Below are positions 15,923 through 24,335 of a stretch of DNA of 64,000 nucleotides, piece after piece. The stretch is from positions 904,504 through 968,503 of the forward strand of contig CAWFCG010000001.1 of assembly GCA_963814315.1 (NCBI GenBank). The letters run 5' to 3'. Numbering within the stretch: the stretch's first letter is position 1; each line of letters starts with the position of its first letter. The position numbers and the translations under genes are program-made. The notes below the pieces were generated by a model. The model was not told the DNA's origin. It saw only the letters and a program-made list of their open reading frames with translations, and ran no database searches. The stretch is from JAFMJV01 sp963814315. GTDB taxonomy: Bacteria; Chloroflexota; Limnocylindria; Limnocylindrales; CSP1-4.

Positions 15923-16272
15923 GTCAGCAGGCCCTTGCGCGCGGCGTACAGCACTGACAGCTCCATGATCCCGACGAAGAGGAGCATGCCCAGGAAGCCG
16001 CCCAGCAGCAGGTCATCGAAGACCAGCGCCCACAGCGCGATGAGCACCACCTCGATGTCGAAGGCCACGAACAGCAGGGCGTACAGGTAGAAGGACAGGC
16101 CGAAACGGCCATGCGTATCGCCGTATGTGTCGATGCCCGACTCGTAGGGCAGGCCTTTGTGCCCATCACCCTTGCGGCGGTGTGTGATGAGCCACGACAG
16201 GCCGATGGTGAGGAACACGAAGCTGATGCCGGCGATAGCGAAGCCGATGACGTACCAGAGCGGAGCGGTCAA
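15913..16272 (-). CDS. nuoA: NADH-quinone oxidoreductase subunit A
   Basis: This is the three-helix membrane subunit and the first gene of the nuo operon. The 119 residues show PYESGIDTYGDTHGRFGLSFYLYALLFVAFDIEVV, the family core, with Ser in place of the usual Cys in the YECG loop. The start is a TTG at 16272, supported by AAGGA at 16280-16284, seven bases upstream; no ATG fits. The 130 bases between it and the divergent folK must hold the operon promoter, but I see no clear consensus elements. Confidence 0.94.
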   Translation of the reverse strand: MTAPLWYVIGFAIAGISFVFLTIGLSWLITHRRKGDGHKGLPYESGIDTYGDTHGRFGLSFYLYALLFVAFDIEVVLIALWALVFDDLLLGGFLGMLLFVGIMELSVLYAARKGLLTWR

Positions 16273-16403
16273 TGACGGTTCCTTAGCGTGAGCCGCGTTT
16301 ACAGATGTGCCCGAACGCCCGAAGCCATCGCCGCGGGAATGTTGCGGGCGCAGGTGGATGTTACCGCAGGCGGCAGTGCGGCTGGATGTGCATCATGGTC
16401 GGT

Positions 16404-17012
16404 ATGGACGGGTCCGAGCTCGCCTTCATCGGTCTTGGTGCCAATGTCGGAGAGGCACGCATATCGCTGGAACGGGCCGTGGTGGCCCTGGCCGACCTGG
16501 CCGGTGTGTCGCTGACCGGGGTGTCTCGACTCTACCGGACGCGTCCTGTCGGGCCGGTGGCACAAGACGATTTCCTCAACGCGGTGGTCGGCTTGGAGGT
16601 GCCCGCCGGTGTCACCCCGGAGGCCGGTGCGAGGGCGTTGCTCGGCATTCTCAAGGGCCTGGAGCGTTCCATGGGTCGAGTGGAGCGCGAGCGTTGGGGG
16701 CCGCGGGAGGTCGATCTCGACCTGCTGCTGATCGGCGATCACGCCGTTCGCGTGGAGCGGGACGAGGCTGCAAGGAGTGCCGATCCGGCGCGCAGCGGCG
16801 TCCAGTGGCTGGAGGTGCCACACCCATCGGCTCGGGAGCGGCTGTTCGTGCTGGCGCCGCTGGCTGACCTGGCGCCAGACCTGGTGCCGCCCGGCTGGGA
16901 CGAGTCGGTGGCGGCGGCACGCGAGCGGGCGCTGACGGCGGAGGGCTCCGATGCCGTCTCGGTCGTCGCGGAGTGGGACGATGTGGCCAGCCGCTGGAGA
17001 GACGTGGAGTAG
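16404..17012 (+). CDS. folK: 2-amino-4-hydroxy-6-hydroxymethyldihydropteridine pyrophosphokinase
   Basis: This enzyme transfers pyrophosphate from ATP to 6-hydroxymethyl-7,8-dihydropterin in folate synthesis. It has the N-terminal FIGLGANVG motif, YRTRPVGPVAQDDFLNAVVGLE, and the signature RWGPREVDLDLLLIGD. I start at the ATG giving MDGSELAFIGLGANVG (202 residues); ATGs at 16386 and 16395 are also in frame and there is no strong ribosome-binding site to decide. About 15 extra residues lie between the DLDLL strand and the PHP-type helix. No other fol gene is adjacent. It is divergent from the nuo operon. Confidence 0.92.
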   Translation: MDGSELAFIGLGANVGEARISLERAVVALADLAGVSLTGVSRLYRTRPVGPVAQDDFLNAVVGLEVPAGVTPEAGARALLGILKGLERSMGRVERERWGPREVDLDLLLIGDHAVRVERDEAARSADPARSGVQWLEVPHPSARERLFVLAPLADLAPDLVPPGWDESVAAARERALTAEGSDAVSVVAEWDDVASRWRDVE

Positions 17013-17040
17013 CCCGTGTCGCCCGCTGGGAGGCAGGGCC

Positions 17041-18588
17041 TCAGTGGCGGAAGTGGCGCCGCCCCGTGAAGACCATGGCCATGTGGTGGCGATCGGCGAT
17101 CTCGACTGCCATCTCGTCGCGCACCGAGCCGCCTGGCTGGATGATGGCGGTCACGCCCCGCTCTGCGGCCAGCGCGATGGCATCGCCGAAGGGGAAGTAG
17201 GCGTCGGATGCCAGCACCGCCCGGGCGGTGCGGTCGGCCGCGCGATGCAGCGCGATCTCGGTCGCCGTCAGGCGGCTCGGCTGGCCGGCGCCCACACCCA
17301 CCAGCTGGGCGCCACGCGCCACCACCACAGCCAGGCTGGTGACGTGGCGCACGGCACGCCAGGCGAACATCAGGTCGGTGAGCTCATCGAGCGTCGGCCG
17401 GCGCCGTGTGACCACGTTCAGCTGGGCGTGGTCGATGTCCAGCGTGTCCTTCGTCTCCACCAGCAGGCCACCTTCGATGCGGTGGAAGTCCAGCTCGGCG
17501 ATGCCGTAGTCGGCCATGCCATCTCGTGGCGGCAAGGGCACCTTCAACGCCGCCAACGCGGGGCGGCCTCCGAGCACCGCACGAGCACCCTCGGAATACG
17601 CTGGCGCTGCCACACCCTCGAAGGGATTGAGCACCAGCTCCCGCGCGATGGCCTCATCCACCTCGCGGTTGAAGGCCACGACCGCGCCGTAGGCGGTCAC
17701 CGGATCGCCGGCCAATGCGCGTCGGTAGGCCTCTCGTGCCTCATCGTGTGAGGCCAGGCCCACCGGCGTGCGCTGCTTGGTGATGGCGCAGGTCGGCGAG
17801 GCGAAGTCTGAGGCCATGCGGTAGGCGGCGTCGAGATCGATGAGATCGTTGAAGGTCGGCTCGGGACCTTGGATCGGTTCGGCGTCGGCCAACGATCGCG
17901 TGCGGTGGGTGGTCTCGCGGTAGAACGCAGCGCGCTGATGGGGGTTCTCGCCGTAGGGCAGGTCGCGTTCCTTGCGCAGCACGATGCTGAACTGCTCCGG
18001 GAAGCGGATGCCGGCGATGTGGTCGAGATACGCCGCCACCTCGCCGTGATACGCGGCCACCCGCGCGAAGGCCTTGGCCGCCAGACGCTGGCGAACGTCC
18101 GCCGACACCGCCCCATGCCGGTGGATCTCCTCAACAAGTATCGGGTAGTCGGCCGGATCACAGACTGCCGCCACGCCACCGAAGTTTCGAGCCGCCGCGC
18201 CCAGGAGGGACAGGCCCGCGACATCGATCATCTCGACCGCCTCGTCGATGGCCACCACCCGACCCTCGACCTGCGGCGTGAACGGCCGGAGGCAGACGAC
18301 CACGATATCGATGGCGCCGATGGCATGCTCGGCAAGGCTCGCGGTGTCGGCCCGGTCGTGACGGCGTGCCAGGATGCCAGCGTAGATCTCGGGGTGGTAG
18401 GTCGTGACCTGCCCACCGATAAGCCCGGACCCATCGGTCAGTTCGGAGACGGCGGCGACCTCGATGCCGCCGTCGGACAGAGTCGCACGCGTGCCATCGG
18501 TGGCGTAGACCTCGACCGCCTGGTCACGCAGCTCACGCGCCAGATCGCAGATCCCGGCACGGTCCGCGACCGAGAGCAGGGCTCGCAC
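17041..18588 (-). CDS. Divergent PurH-like protein (AICAR formyltransferase/IMP cyclohydrolase family)
   Basis: The 515 residues span both PurH domains and end in the conserved IIQPGGSVRDEM and FTGRRHFRH. However, several residues expected for catalysis differ. In the cyclohydrolase domain the usual V-K-T loop reads V-T-T (Thr62), and the A-A-K-N-H motif reads AARNF (Arg134, Phe136). In the transformylase domain the KHANPCG motif reads KQRTPVG, keeping Lys271 but replacing the catalytic His with Gln272. The later K-S-N-A segment reads TSLAV. It could be a paralogue with altered or lost activity, or an odd functional form. It converges on folK with 28 bases between them. A standard purH elsewhere in the genome would settle its role. 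Confidence 0.8.
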   Translation of the reverse strand: MRALLSVADRAGICDLARELRDQAVEVYATDGTRATLSDGGIEVAAVSELTDGSGLIGGQVTTYHPEIYAGILARRHDRADTASLAEHAIGAIDIVVVCLRPFTPQVEGRVVAIDEAVEMIDVAGLSLLGAAARNFGGVAAVCDPADYPILVEEIHRHGAVSADVRQRLAAKAFARVAAYHGEVAAYLDHIAGIRFPEQFSIVLRKERDLPYGENPHQRAAFYRETTHRTRSLADAEPIQGPEPTFNDLIDLDAAYRMASDFASPTCAITKQRTPVGLASHDEAREAYRRALAGDPVTAYGAVVAFNREVDEAIARELVLNPFEGVAAPAYSEGARAVLGGRPALAALKVPLPPRDGMADYGIAELDFHRIEGGLLVETKDTLDIDHAQLNVVTRRRPTLDELTDLMFAWRAVRHVTSLAVVVARGAQLVGVGAGQPSRLTATEIALHRAADRTARAVLASDAYFPFGDAIALAAERGVTAIIQPGGSVRDEMAVEIADRHHMAMVFTGRRHFRH

Positions 18589-18786
18589 TCGGTGCTTTCC
18601 TCCCTAGCCTCGCGCGAGCTTGAAGCAGTGTGCGCGGGAGCCCGAGTATATCGGTGCCGCGCTTGGCTACCCGGTGTGGCGGTCAGCGGCTCGACACGGA
18701 GCTCAGCTACTCCACATTGCGCCGGCAACCGGCTCGTCGCTCGACGACGATGCGAGGCCGCTGGTGACTTTGCTACTCTCGGGGCT

Positions 18787-19248
18787 GTGAACCAAGACTT
18801 CGTCGGCTCGTTGTTCCTCCGTGGCGGCTTCAGCCCGGATAACTTCCCCGATCTCTTCTATCCCGTCTCGGTGGCGGCGCTGGTCTTCCTGATCGCCACC
18901 ATCGTGCTCTACAACGTGCAGACCCGGCGGCTCCACCGCCATCCGCCATTGGTCGCGCTGCAGGAGTGGCTGTTCTGGACGGGACTGGCGCTCTTCGGCC
19001 TGCTGTTGGTCTATGCCACCTTCAAGTTCTACTTCGTCTTCGTCCTGATCACGCTCGTGATTGGCATCGGAACCATGATCTGGATTCGCTTCTTCCGCTT
19101 CCCGCCGCTCATCTCCGCCTACAACCGGGTGCTGCGGCGGGAGCAGTACCTGAGCCAGAAGCGCTACGCCACACCGGAAGCGACCATCCGAGCCAAGGGC
19201 GGAAAGGCACGCCCCAAGACCAAGCCCAAGGCCAAGAAGAAGCGCTGA
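18787..19248 (+). CDS. Small membrane protein with basic C-terminal tail, unknown function
   Basis: I do not recognise a family. From the GTG at 18787 the protein is 153 residues. It has three hydrophobic segments: YPVSVAALVFLIATIVLY, a helix pair around WLFWTGLALFGLLLVYATF, and FYFVFVLITLVIGIGTMIWI. After these come about 50 hydrophilic residues ending in a very lysine-rich tail (KPKAKKKR). It could be a membrane anchor that contacts RNA or acidic lipids, but that is speculation. The frame is open far upstream, but that part is antisense to purH. It is divergent from purH and followed closely by the cupin gene. Confidence 0.7.
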   Translation: MNQDFVGSLFLRGGFSPDNFPDLFYPVSVAALVFLIATIVLYNVQTRRLHRHPPLVALQEWLFWTGLALFGLLLVYATFKFYFVFVLITLVIGIGTMIWIRFFRFPPLISAYNRVLRREQYLSQKRYATPEATIRAKGGKARPKTKPKAKKKR

Positions 19249-19277
19249 CCGCGCTGACCAGAGGCTGACCCAAGGTC

Positions 19278-19760
19278 GTGGAGATTCTGCGCTTCGGCCC
19301 CGGTTTTCGACGACCACAGCCACGCGCCGCGAGCCGAGGGCTGACCGACCAAACCATCTGGGCCGATCCTCGCGCCCGAGTCACCGAGCTGGCGTTCGCT
19401 CGCAGCGCGCTGCTGCCGCCCCAGACCAGCCCTGACCTGGGCCTCTTCATCGTCATCGCCGGAGGTGGCTGGGTCCAGGTCGGCGCGGAGCGGACCGCTA
19501 TCAACCACGGCGAGGCGGTCGAACTGCCACCCGGCGTGACCCATGGGGTCTGGACCGAGGGTTCGACCATGCGCGCCGTCCTTGTCGAGGTACCGGACCA
19601 TGCCATCGAGGCCCCACATGCCCGGCTGGCCGACGCCCAGGTGACCGACCGGCAGGTCGCCGACCGACAGGTGACCGACCACGAGCCGGCACGAGGACGC
19701 TTGGCCGACCGGGAGGACCGGCCTCAGGACCATGACCCTTCCGAGGGCGAACCTTGGTAG
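19278..19760 (+). CDS. Cupin-domain protein
   Basis: The 160-residue protein has a single cupin barrel at about residues 35-110: LGLFIVIAGGGWVQVGAERTAI, then GEAVELPPGVTHGVW. The second motif keeps a Pro-Pro-Gly-x-x-His, but the first motif lacks the usual two metal histidines, so metal binding is doubtful. The tail after residue 115 is a degenerate repeat of the unit (V/A)(T/A)DRQV. The GTG start at 19278 follows AAGG by six bases. Ligand and role are unknown. Confidence 0.72.
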   Translation: MEILRFGPGFRRPQPRAASRGLTDQTIWADPRARVTELAFARSALLPPQTSPDLGLFIVIAGGGWVQVGAERTAINHGEAVELPPGVTHGVWTEGSTMRAVLVEVPDHAIEAPHARLADAQVTDRQVADRQVTDHEPARGRLADREDRPQDHDPSEGEPW

Positions 19761-19785
19761 GAATGGCGAGGGCGAGCCGGAGTGG

Positions 19786-20430
19786 CTACTCGTGGGGTCC
19801 CAGCACGGCGCCAAGTTGGCCGAGCGCACGGCCGGTGGCACCCCAGACGCGGTAGCCGGCCACGGGGTAGGCGCCGTAGCGCAGGTGCCAGCCGCTGCGC
19901 TCCTCTTCGACTATCTCGACCGGCGCGTCGGGCAGGAAGTGCCGCACCGGGACGGTCAGAATGGCCGCCACCTCCCGCGCATCGGGAACCAGGAGGGGTG
20001 CACGTTCGGCGACCGCCAGCACCGGTACCAAGATGAAGCCCGAGACGCGCACATCCACCGTCTCCAGCACACCCAGCGTGGTCACGCCGGCGGCCGCGAC
20101 ATCGAGGCTGACCTCTTCGAACGCCTCGCGCAGCGCGGTACCCTCGGGAAAGGCGTCCTCGGATTCGCGGGCCCCACCAGGAAGCGCGACTTGGCCTGCG
20201 TGGATGTGGTCGCCTCCGGGGCGCACGATGAGCACGACGTGGGCCTCGCCGGCGGCGTCAGGATAGAGCAGCACAAGGGCAGCCGCATCGCGAGTTGGAC
20301 CATCGATGTCGCGGCGTCCTCCCCTTGGCAGGCGACCGGCCCGCAGGGCGTGGGCCTCGATCTCCGGTCGCGGCGGCGGCAGTGTGGCCGGCAAGTGGGT
20401 CAGCCGCTCACGGGCTAGCTCGAAGCGCAT
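19786..20430 (-). CDS. Nudix hydrolase, CoA-pyrophosphatase-like
   Basis: The 214 residues contain a Nudix box running from about residue 84 (PGGARESEDAFPEGTALREA, then FEEVSLD), which matches the variant found in CoA/NUDT7-type pyrophosphatases, where Asp replaces one box Glu. These enzymes cleave CoA or related nucleotide diphosphates. A 40-residue N-terminal region precedes the fold. It follows the MidA-like gene by nine bases on the same strand, so it probably belongs to the end of that transcript. Substrate is not provable from sequence. Confidence 0.82.
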   Translation of the reverse strand: MRFELARERLTHLPATLPPPRPEIEAHALRAGRLPRGGRRDIDGPTRDAAALVLLYPDAAGEAHVVLIVRPGGDHIHAGQVALPGGARESEDAFPEGTALREAFEEVSLDVAAAGVTTLGVLETVDVRVSGFILVPVLAVAERAPLLVPDAREVAAILTVPVRHFLPDAPVEIVEEERSGWHLRYGAYPVAGYRVWGATGRALGQLGAVLGPHE

Positions 20431-20439
20431 GTGCGAAGC

Positions 20440-21558
20440 CTACGGTGTGTCGGCGAAACCGGGGAGGGTCGGCACAGTCCCGTCTGCCTCCGGACGTGCC
20501 CAGGCCAAGACGCGGAAAGCACCAAGGTGGCGCGGGTCCAGCAGCCGGGCCACGGCGCTGCGCGCGTCGAGGTAGGCCTGCGGCTCGGTCTCGGGATGGC
20601 GGCCCAGGTCAGCCAGCAGCCCGCCCAGGCCGAGTCGGCCGAGGAACTCAGCCTGTGTCGTCGCACCGACGAGGTCCAAGCCCGACTTAGCCGCCGCCCG
20701 CTCCAGGGCGCTGACGTCGACGTGTGCGGTGATGTCAGTGTGGCCGACCGCGCGCATGGGGTCGTCGGCGACTCGGTGCTCCCGATAGGTCAGCAGCGAG
20801 CCTGCCATGCGGCGGGGCCCGTAGAGCTCCACGGCGTCGTGGCCATAGTCGATCACCAGGACGACGCCGCCCGGCGCGAGTGAAGCGGCGACTTCGGCTA
20901 TCCATCGCGGGGCGGCAAGGCAGACCTCAGCCTGCTGGCCCTCACGCAGCTCGACTCCATCGGCCACCAGATGCGCGGCCAGCGTTGGCGTCGAGGGCTC
21001 GGCGATGATCTCGTGGAACCAACCATCGGTCCAGCCCACGTAGATCTCCCGCAACACTCCGTCGCGCAGGATCACCCGATGCACTGGCAGGGCATCGAGG
21101 TACTCGTTGGCGATGACCAGGTCGGCCAGGCCATCGCGAGCGTCGTCCGAACGGTCGGGCAGATCTGCTCGCGTCCACACGATATCCAGATCGAGACCGA
21201 CCAACGCTGTGTCTCGTAGCGTGCCGCGGCCGGCGCCGAACTCTCGCACGCGGAAAGGCAGGGGCGCACCGGCAGCCACGACCCCGCCCACGCCGCGCAC
21301 TTCCGCGTCACGCACGGCCGCCACGAAGCGCCCGATGCAGCGGCCGAAGAACGGATGCAGCTCCGGTGCGCTCAGAAAGTCACCGCTGCGTGTCGGCCGC
21401 AGCTGGCTCGTCGCGTAGTAGCCCAGGCCGGGCTCGGTCAAGGCCAACAGCATGAAGCGCGCGAACGTGGTGCGCCGCTCGGGGACACCCAGGATCTCAT
21501 CGCGGATGACCTCGACCAGGCGCGGCTCACTGCCGGCCCAGCGAGGGTCCCGAGCCAC
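20440..21558 (-). CDS. MidA/NDUFAF7-type SAM-dependent methyltransferase (DUF185)
   Basis: The 372-residue protein has the family marks: SGDFLSAPELHPFFGR near residue 58, the SAM-binding EFGAGRGTL near 106, and IANEYLDALPVHR near 150. In mitochondria NDUFAF7 methylates an arginine of the NuoD homologue and is needed for complex I assembly; the bacterial role is less certain. A nuo operon lies only 4 kb away, which is suggestive. The start directly abuts the clpB stop, so it is downstream in the heat-shock transcript. Confidence 0.85.
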   Translation of the reverse strand: MARDPRWAGSEPRLVEVIRDEILGVPERRTTFARFMLLALTEPGLGYYATSQLRPTRSGDFLSAPELHPFFGRCIGRFVAAVRDAEVRGVGGVVAAGAPLPFRVREFGAGRGTLRDTALVGLDLDIVWTRADLPDRSDDARDGLADLVIANEYLDALPVHRVILRDGVLREIYVGWTDGWFHEIIAEPSTPTLAAHLVADGVELREGQQAEVCLAAPRWIAEVAASLAPGGVVLVIDYGHDAVELYGPRRMAGSLLTYREHRVADDPMRAVGHTDITAHVDVSALERAAAKSGLDLVGATTQAEFLGRLGLGGLLADLGRHPETEPQAYLDARSAVARLLDPRHLGAFRVLAWARPEADGTVPTLPGFADTP

Positions 21559-24291
21559 CTAGTTCAGCCGCTTCTTGCCATCGTCAGTGTTCGGCTCGGT
21601 CGAGGGCAGGTCCATCAGGTTGGGCTGCAGCCCGGCACCGACGGGCTCACCAGTGGCCCTTGGGTCACGCCGACCGGCAGCCTCAGACACGAACGTCTCT
21701 CCCTCCGAGCCGGTGCACACGATAGTGCCGCGGACCAGGTCGGCATCGGCGGTGATGGTGCTGCCGGGCTTGAACTTGCCCTCCAGCAGCGCCCGCGCCA
21801 GCGGGTTCTCAAGCAAACGCTGCACGGCACGCTTGAGTGGCCGTGCCCCGTAGTGAGGGTCGTTGCCCTCACGCCCGATGAGCGCCTTGGCCGCCGGCGT
21901 CAACACCAGCTCCAGGTCGTGATCCGCCAGGCGTGCGGCGAGATCGGCCACCAGCAGGTCGACGATAGCTGATAGCGCCTCTTCGTCCAAGCTGTGGAAG
22001 ACGATGATCTCGTCGATGCGGTTGAGGAACTCGGGCCGGAAGGTCGCCCGCAACGCTTCGGTGGCCGCCTGTTCGACCTGCGCCTCGGACGTGCCGGCGG
22101 GCCGGTCGGTGACCAGCAGCTGTGAGCCCACGTTGCTGGTCATGATCAGCACGGTGTCCTTGAACGACACGGTGCGGCCCTGGCCATCGGTGAGGCGACC
22201 GTCATCGAGCACCTGCAAGAGCACATTGAAGACGTCCGGGTGGGCCTTCTCGATCTCGTCGAGCAGCACGACCTGATAGGGCCGGCGCCGCACAGCCTCG
22301 GTGAGCTGGCCGCCCTCTTCGTAGCCGACGTAGCCCGGAGGTGCGCCGATGAGGCGGCTGACCGCGTACTTCTCCATGTATTCGCTCATGTCGATGCGGG
22401 TCATGGCCTGCTCGTCGTCGAAGAGGAACTGCGCCAGCGCCCGCGCAGTCTCCGTCTTGCCCACGCCGGTGGGGCCCAAGAAGATGAATGAACCGATGGG
22501 GCGGCGTGGATCCTTGAGGCCGGCACGGGCACGGCGAACCGCGTCGGAGACCGCACTGATGGCCTCATCCTGGCCGATCACGCGTTCGTGCAGGCGGTCT
22601 TCCATATTGATGAGCTTGGCCTGCTCGCCCTCCATCAGCCGGGTCACGGGGATGCCGGTCCAGGACGCCACGATGCGTGCGATGTCGTCGGCATCGACCT
22701 CTTCCTTGAGCAGGCGGCGCGACCCCGCGTCGGAGGCCAGCGCGGCCTCACCCTCCGCGAGTCGCTGCTGCAGCTCGGGGATGCGGCCGTACTTGAGCTC
22801 GGCGGCGCGACCGTAGTCGGCTGATCGCTCGGCCGACTCCACCTCGTGCTGGGCGCCCTCCAGCTCCGTCTTGGTGGCACGCAGGGCCGCGATGACGGCC
22901 TTCTCACCCTCCCATTGGCTCTTCAGCGCGCCAGCACGCTCGGAGATGTCAGCCAGCTCACGCTCCAGTGTCTCCAGCCGGCTCTTCGAGGCGTCGTCGG
23001 TCTCTTTGCGCAGGGCCTCGCGCTCGATCTCCAGCTGGATGCGGCGTCGTTCCAGCTCATCCAGCTCGACGGGCATGGAATCCATCTCCATGCGCAGCTT
23101 GCTGGCGGCCTCATCGACCAGGTCGATGGCCTTGTCCGGCAGGAAGCGGTCGGCGATATAGCGATTGGACAACACCGCCGCCGCAACCATGGCGGAGTCG
23201 GTGATGCGCACGCCGTGGTGCACCTCGTAGCGCTCCCGCAGGCCACGCAGGATGGAGATGGTCTCCTCCACGTTGGGTTGGTCCACGTAGACCTGCTGGA
23301 AGCGGCGCTCCAGGGCGGCGTCCTTCTCGATGTGCCGGCGGTACTCGTCAAGGGTGGTGGCGCCGATGGTGTGCAGCTCACCGCGCGCCAGCATCGGCTT
23401 CAACAGGTTGGAGGCATCCATGGCGCCTTCCGCCGCGCCGGCGCCCACGACGGTGTGCAATTCGTCGATGAAGAGCACGACCTGGCCGTCGGAATCCTTG
23501 ATCTCCTTCAGTACCGCCTTCAGGCGCTCCTCGAACTCGCCGCGGAACTTGGCTCCGGCGATGAGCGCACCCAGGTCCAAGCCTACGACCTTCTTGTCGC
23601 GCAGTCCGTCGGGCACGTCGCCGCGCACGATGCGCTGGGCTAGGCCCTCCACGATCGCGGTCTTACCCACGCCGGGCTCGCCGATGAGCACAGGGTTGTT
23701 CTTGGTGCGTCGGCTGAGCACCTGGATGACGCGGCGGATCTCCTCGTCGCGACCGACCACGGGGTCCAGCTTGCCCTCGCGCGCAGCGGCGGTCAGATCG
23801 ACGCCGTACTTCTCGAGTGACTGGTAGGTGGCCTCCGGATTTTGGGTGGTCACGCGCTGGCTGCCGCGGACGGCCTCCAGGGCGTGCAGCAGCGCCTCGT
23901 GTCCGGCGCCGGCCCCCTCCAGCAGGCGCTGGGCATCGCCGCCAGCCTGCGAGGCTGCCAGCAGCAGGTGCTCGGTGGAGACGTATTCGTCGCCCAGGCG
24001 CTTGGCCTGGTCCTCGGCATTCTCGATGAGCACGCGCACGCGTGGGTCCAGGCCCAGCTGACCGCCCTCGACCTTGGCGCGACGGGACAGCACGGCCGCC
24101 ACGTCGACCGCCACGCGAGCGGGGTCGGCGCCGAGCTGGCGCAGCGTCATGACAGGGATGCCCTCGGGATCATCAAGGAGCGCCGCCAGCAGATGCTCGA
24201 CGTCAAGCACGGGGCTCTTGGCACTGGTGGCGAGTCGTTGCGCAGTGAGGATGGCCTCCTGTGCTTTCTGGGTGTATCGATCGAGCTTCAT
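21559..24291 (-). CDS. clpB: ATP-dependent protein disaggregase ClpB
   Basis: ClpB is an AAA+ hexamer that extracts proteins from aggregates, normally with DnaK/DnaJ. The 910 residues include the N-domain (1-145), NBD1 with Walker A GEPGVGKT at 204-211 and Walker B FIDE at 274-277, the coiled-coil M domain (about 400-525) and NBD2 with Walker A GPTGVGKT at 606-613. The C-terminal 50 residues are a Pro/Thr-rich extension beyond standard ClpB (about 860). It lies last in the hsp20-hspR-lon-dnaJ-clpB run, 44 bases after dnaJ. Confidence 0.97.
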   Translation of the reverse strand: MKLDRYTQKAQEAILTAQRLATSAKSPVLDVEHLLAALLDDPEGIPVMTLRQLGADPARVAVDVAAVLSRRAKVEGGQLGLDPRVRVLIENAEDQAKRLGDEYVSTEHLLLAASQAGGDAQRLLEGAGAGHEALLHALEAVRGSQRVTTQNPEATYQSLEKYGVDLTAAAREGKLDPVVGRDEEIRRVIQVLSRRTKNNPVLIGEPGVGKTAIVEGLAQRIVRGDVPDGLRDKKVVGLDLGALIAGAKFRGEFEERLKAVLKEIKDSDGQVVLFIDELHTVVGAGAAEGAMDASNLLKPMLARGELHTIGATTLDEYRRHIEKDAALERRFQQVYVDQPNVEETISILRGLRERYEVHHGVRITDSAMVAAAVLSNRYIADRFLPDKAIDLVDEAASKLRMEMDSMPVELDELERRRIQLEIEREALRKETDDASKSRLETLERELADISERAGALKSQWEGEKAVIAALRATKTELEGAQHEVESAERSADYGRAAELKYGRIPELQQRLAEGEAALASDAGSRRLLKEEVDADDIARIVASWTGIPVTRLMEGEQAKLINMEDRLHERVIGQDEAISAVSDAVRRARAGLKDPRRPIGSFIFLGPTGVGKTETARALAQFLFDDEQAMTRIDMSEYMEKYAVSRLIGAPPGYVGYEEGGQLTEAVRRRPYQVVLLDEIEKAHPDVFNVLLQVLDDGRLTDGQGRTVSFKDTVLIMTSNVGSQLLVTDRPAGTSEAQVEQAATEALRATFRPEFLNRIDEIIVFHSLDEEALSAIVDLLVADLAARLADHDLELVLTPAAKALIGREGNDPHYGARPLKRAVQRLLENPLARALLEGKFKPGSTITADADLVRGTIVCTGSEGETFVSEAAGRRDPRATGEPVGAGLQPNLMDLPSTEPNTDDGKKRLN

Positions 24292-24335
24292 GGCGCGGGA
24301 GCATCCTTGTCGTCTGAGGGGGTCACTGGTCGCGG

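Noticed and set aside
17869..18786. N-terminal 306 codons of the long frame ending in the small membrane protein
   Set aside because: This part is antisense to purH; the membrane protein has its own GTG start at 18787.
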